A DNA stretch of 62,000 nucleotides from Antedon mediterranea (Eukaryota > Echinodermata > Crinoidea > Comatulida > Antedonidae): NCBI RefSeq assembly GCF_964355755.1, contig NC_092674.1, positions 5,001 to 67,000 of the forward strand, given 5' to 3'. The notes under the pieces were generated by a model that saw only the letters and a list, made by a program, of their open reading frames with translations, had not been told where the DNA came from and did not search any database. Both the position numbers and the translations under genes were made by a program. Shown here piece after piece: positions 61,190 through 62,000 of the stretch. Every line of letters begins with the position of its first letter. Position 1 is the first letter of the stretch.

Positions 61190-62000
61190 AATTTAAAACA
61201 ACAACTAATTAAATAGCACAAGCCAAGGGTCAAAGTTTAAATAACAAAAGACCTATTGTCTTACATCCTGTCAAATGAAAAGCTTAGCTTTTACAGAGTC
61301 ACTTTTGTTTATTCAGACTAGGTTTTAATAAGTCTGATATATTTTATTTTGTTATTTTTTATTTTATTCAATCGAAACCAACAGCGATAATTACCGCCAC
61401 TAACAGGTTTGATACAAACAAAGCCAGGACTGTTTAAAGCACCTTGATTGGTCCTAACATTGATCAAGGGCTTCTCTCGTCCAGTGCCCACCTTGGCAAG
61501 AGGTCTGAGGCAGATACTAGATGCAGGGGCTGCCATAAGAGTCAGCAGTGCTGATTTCAAATGCCTAACGGGACCCCAGCTCCGTATACAGCACCCGTTA
61601 TTCCCAGATGGTCTCCCATCCAAGCTCTAACCAGGCACAACGTCGCTTAACTTCGCTGATCTGACGAGAACCGGTGTTTGAACGTGGTAAAGCCACATTT
61701 CATAGATAAGACATTCATGTTTTTGCATTTCCTAAGTATACTAAAAACATGAATTAATTTTACTTGGATTACCAATCATGTTATGATCCTTTAAATGCTG
61801 TCCTATTAAGCATCTACTATGTTCAACAATACGTTGGTAGGTGTCGACATGTACATCCAACATAACTTGCATCACACAAGTCACATTTAAATTTAAACAC
61901 AACACATTGTTGACTTATAATAGTTGGTTTCTTTTTCGACTTTCCTAATGTTATCTTTAACTTTTTTTAATTTTTTACCTCTATTGTTGAACATAGTAGA
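61190..62000 (-). mobile_element. Penelope-like element 3' end joined to 5S-like DNA
   Basis: On the minus strand 61920-61760 encodes VVFKFKCDLCDASYVG then CRHL, a one-base frameshift, and QRIVEHSRCLIGQHLKDHN: the CxxC plus GIY-YIG endonuclease of a Penelope-like element. FSILRKCKN and IYEM (about 61745-61700) match the usual C-terminal segment, but the reading is then replaced by the 5S-like sequence. The element extends beyond the window. At 61583-61320 a non-coding tail follows, and the hammerhead-like motif lies at 61.14 kb. Confidence 0.7.
61584..61699 (-). rRNA. 5S rRNA-like sequence (pseudogene or 5S-derived retroposon head)
   Basis: The minus strand reads TTTACCACGTTCAAACACCG, GTTCTCGTCAGATCAGCGAA, GTTAAGCGACGTTGTGCCTG, GTTAGAGCTTGGATGGGAGA and CCATCTGGGAATAACGGGTG, following metazoan 5S rRNA nearly end to end, including A- and C-box internal promoter regions. 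The 5' end is altered (GTGGCTTTACC for the usual GGCCATACC) and there are several substitutions. No T-run terminator follows; the sequence continues GTATACGGAGCTGGGGTCC. It is therefore more likely a 5S-derived retroposon or pseudogene than a working gene. Confidence 0.75.

Overview
Animal nuclear DNA, AT-rich and intron-rich, most likely from a marine invertebrate. The window holds two recognisable protein genes, both on the minus strand, plus a great deal of tandem-repeat and transposon DNA. The mix of non-LTR retrotransposons, Penelope-like elements, MULE-, hAT- and mariner-like DNA transposons, foldback MITEs and GCCTAG-rich DNA suggests an invertebrate deuterostome such as an echinoderm. 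That taxonomic guess is weak.

Layout. 1-9.1 kb is satellite and minisatellite DNA: a GACA/GTCTAGAC satellite, a ~197-bp satellite, then a 10-bp minisatellite interrupted by a LINE fragment. 11.17-31.49 kb is a retinoblastoma (RB1) orthologue. I rebuilt it as 23 coding exons whose lengths sum to 2661 nt (886 aa plus stop), with intron phases agreeing at every junction; a candidate promoter and 5' UTR exon lie near 34.4 kb. 31.75-41 kb is intergenic and 5'-flanking DNA full of DNA transposons (an internally deleted MULE, a hAT-like element nested in a mariner-like one, a 1.3-kb foldback element with an 8-bp target duplication, and a small MITE) and one 31-bp minisatellite. 41.39-55.92 kb holds the 3' part of a Dbl-family RhoGEF gene of the MCF2/MCF2L (DBS) type: the end of the spectrin-like region, then DH, PH and a C-terminal SH3. 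It is rebuilt as 12 exons summing to 1761 nt, also frame-consistent, and continues upstream past the right edge. Its introns contain two LINEs, a Penelope-like element with a GIY-YIG endonuclease and a hammerhead-like end, and many minisatellites. The right edge (61.1-62 kb) holds a second Penelope-like element fused to a 5S rRNA-like sequence.

Most striking observation. Four separate tandem arrays in RB1 have repeat units that include an authentic exon/intron junction. Two multiply a 5' splice site with about 40 nt of coding exon (an 80-bp unit, about 86 copies, 22.69-29.55 kb; an 89-bp unit, about 15 copies, 16.59-17.91 kb). Two multiply a 3' splice site with about 27 nt of coding exon (a 56-bp unit, about 17 copies, 11.99-12.94 kb; a 73-bp unit, 7 copies, 20.77-21.29 kb). 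The RB1 pre-mRNA would therefore carry over a hundred decoy splice sites, and correct splicing must pick the outermost copy each time.

Both genes read from right to left with about 7 kb between them. RB1 is the pocket-protein repressor of E2F and MCF2L is a Rho-GTPase exchange factor; nothing here implies they work together.
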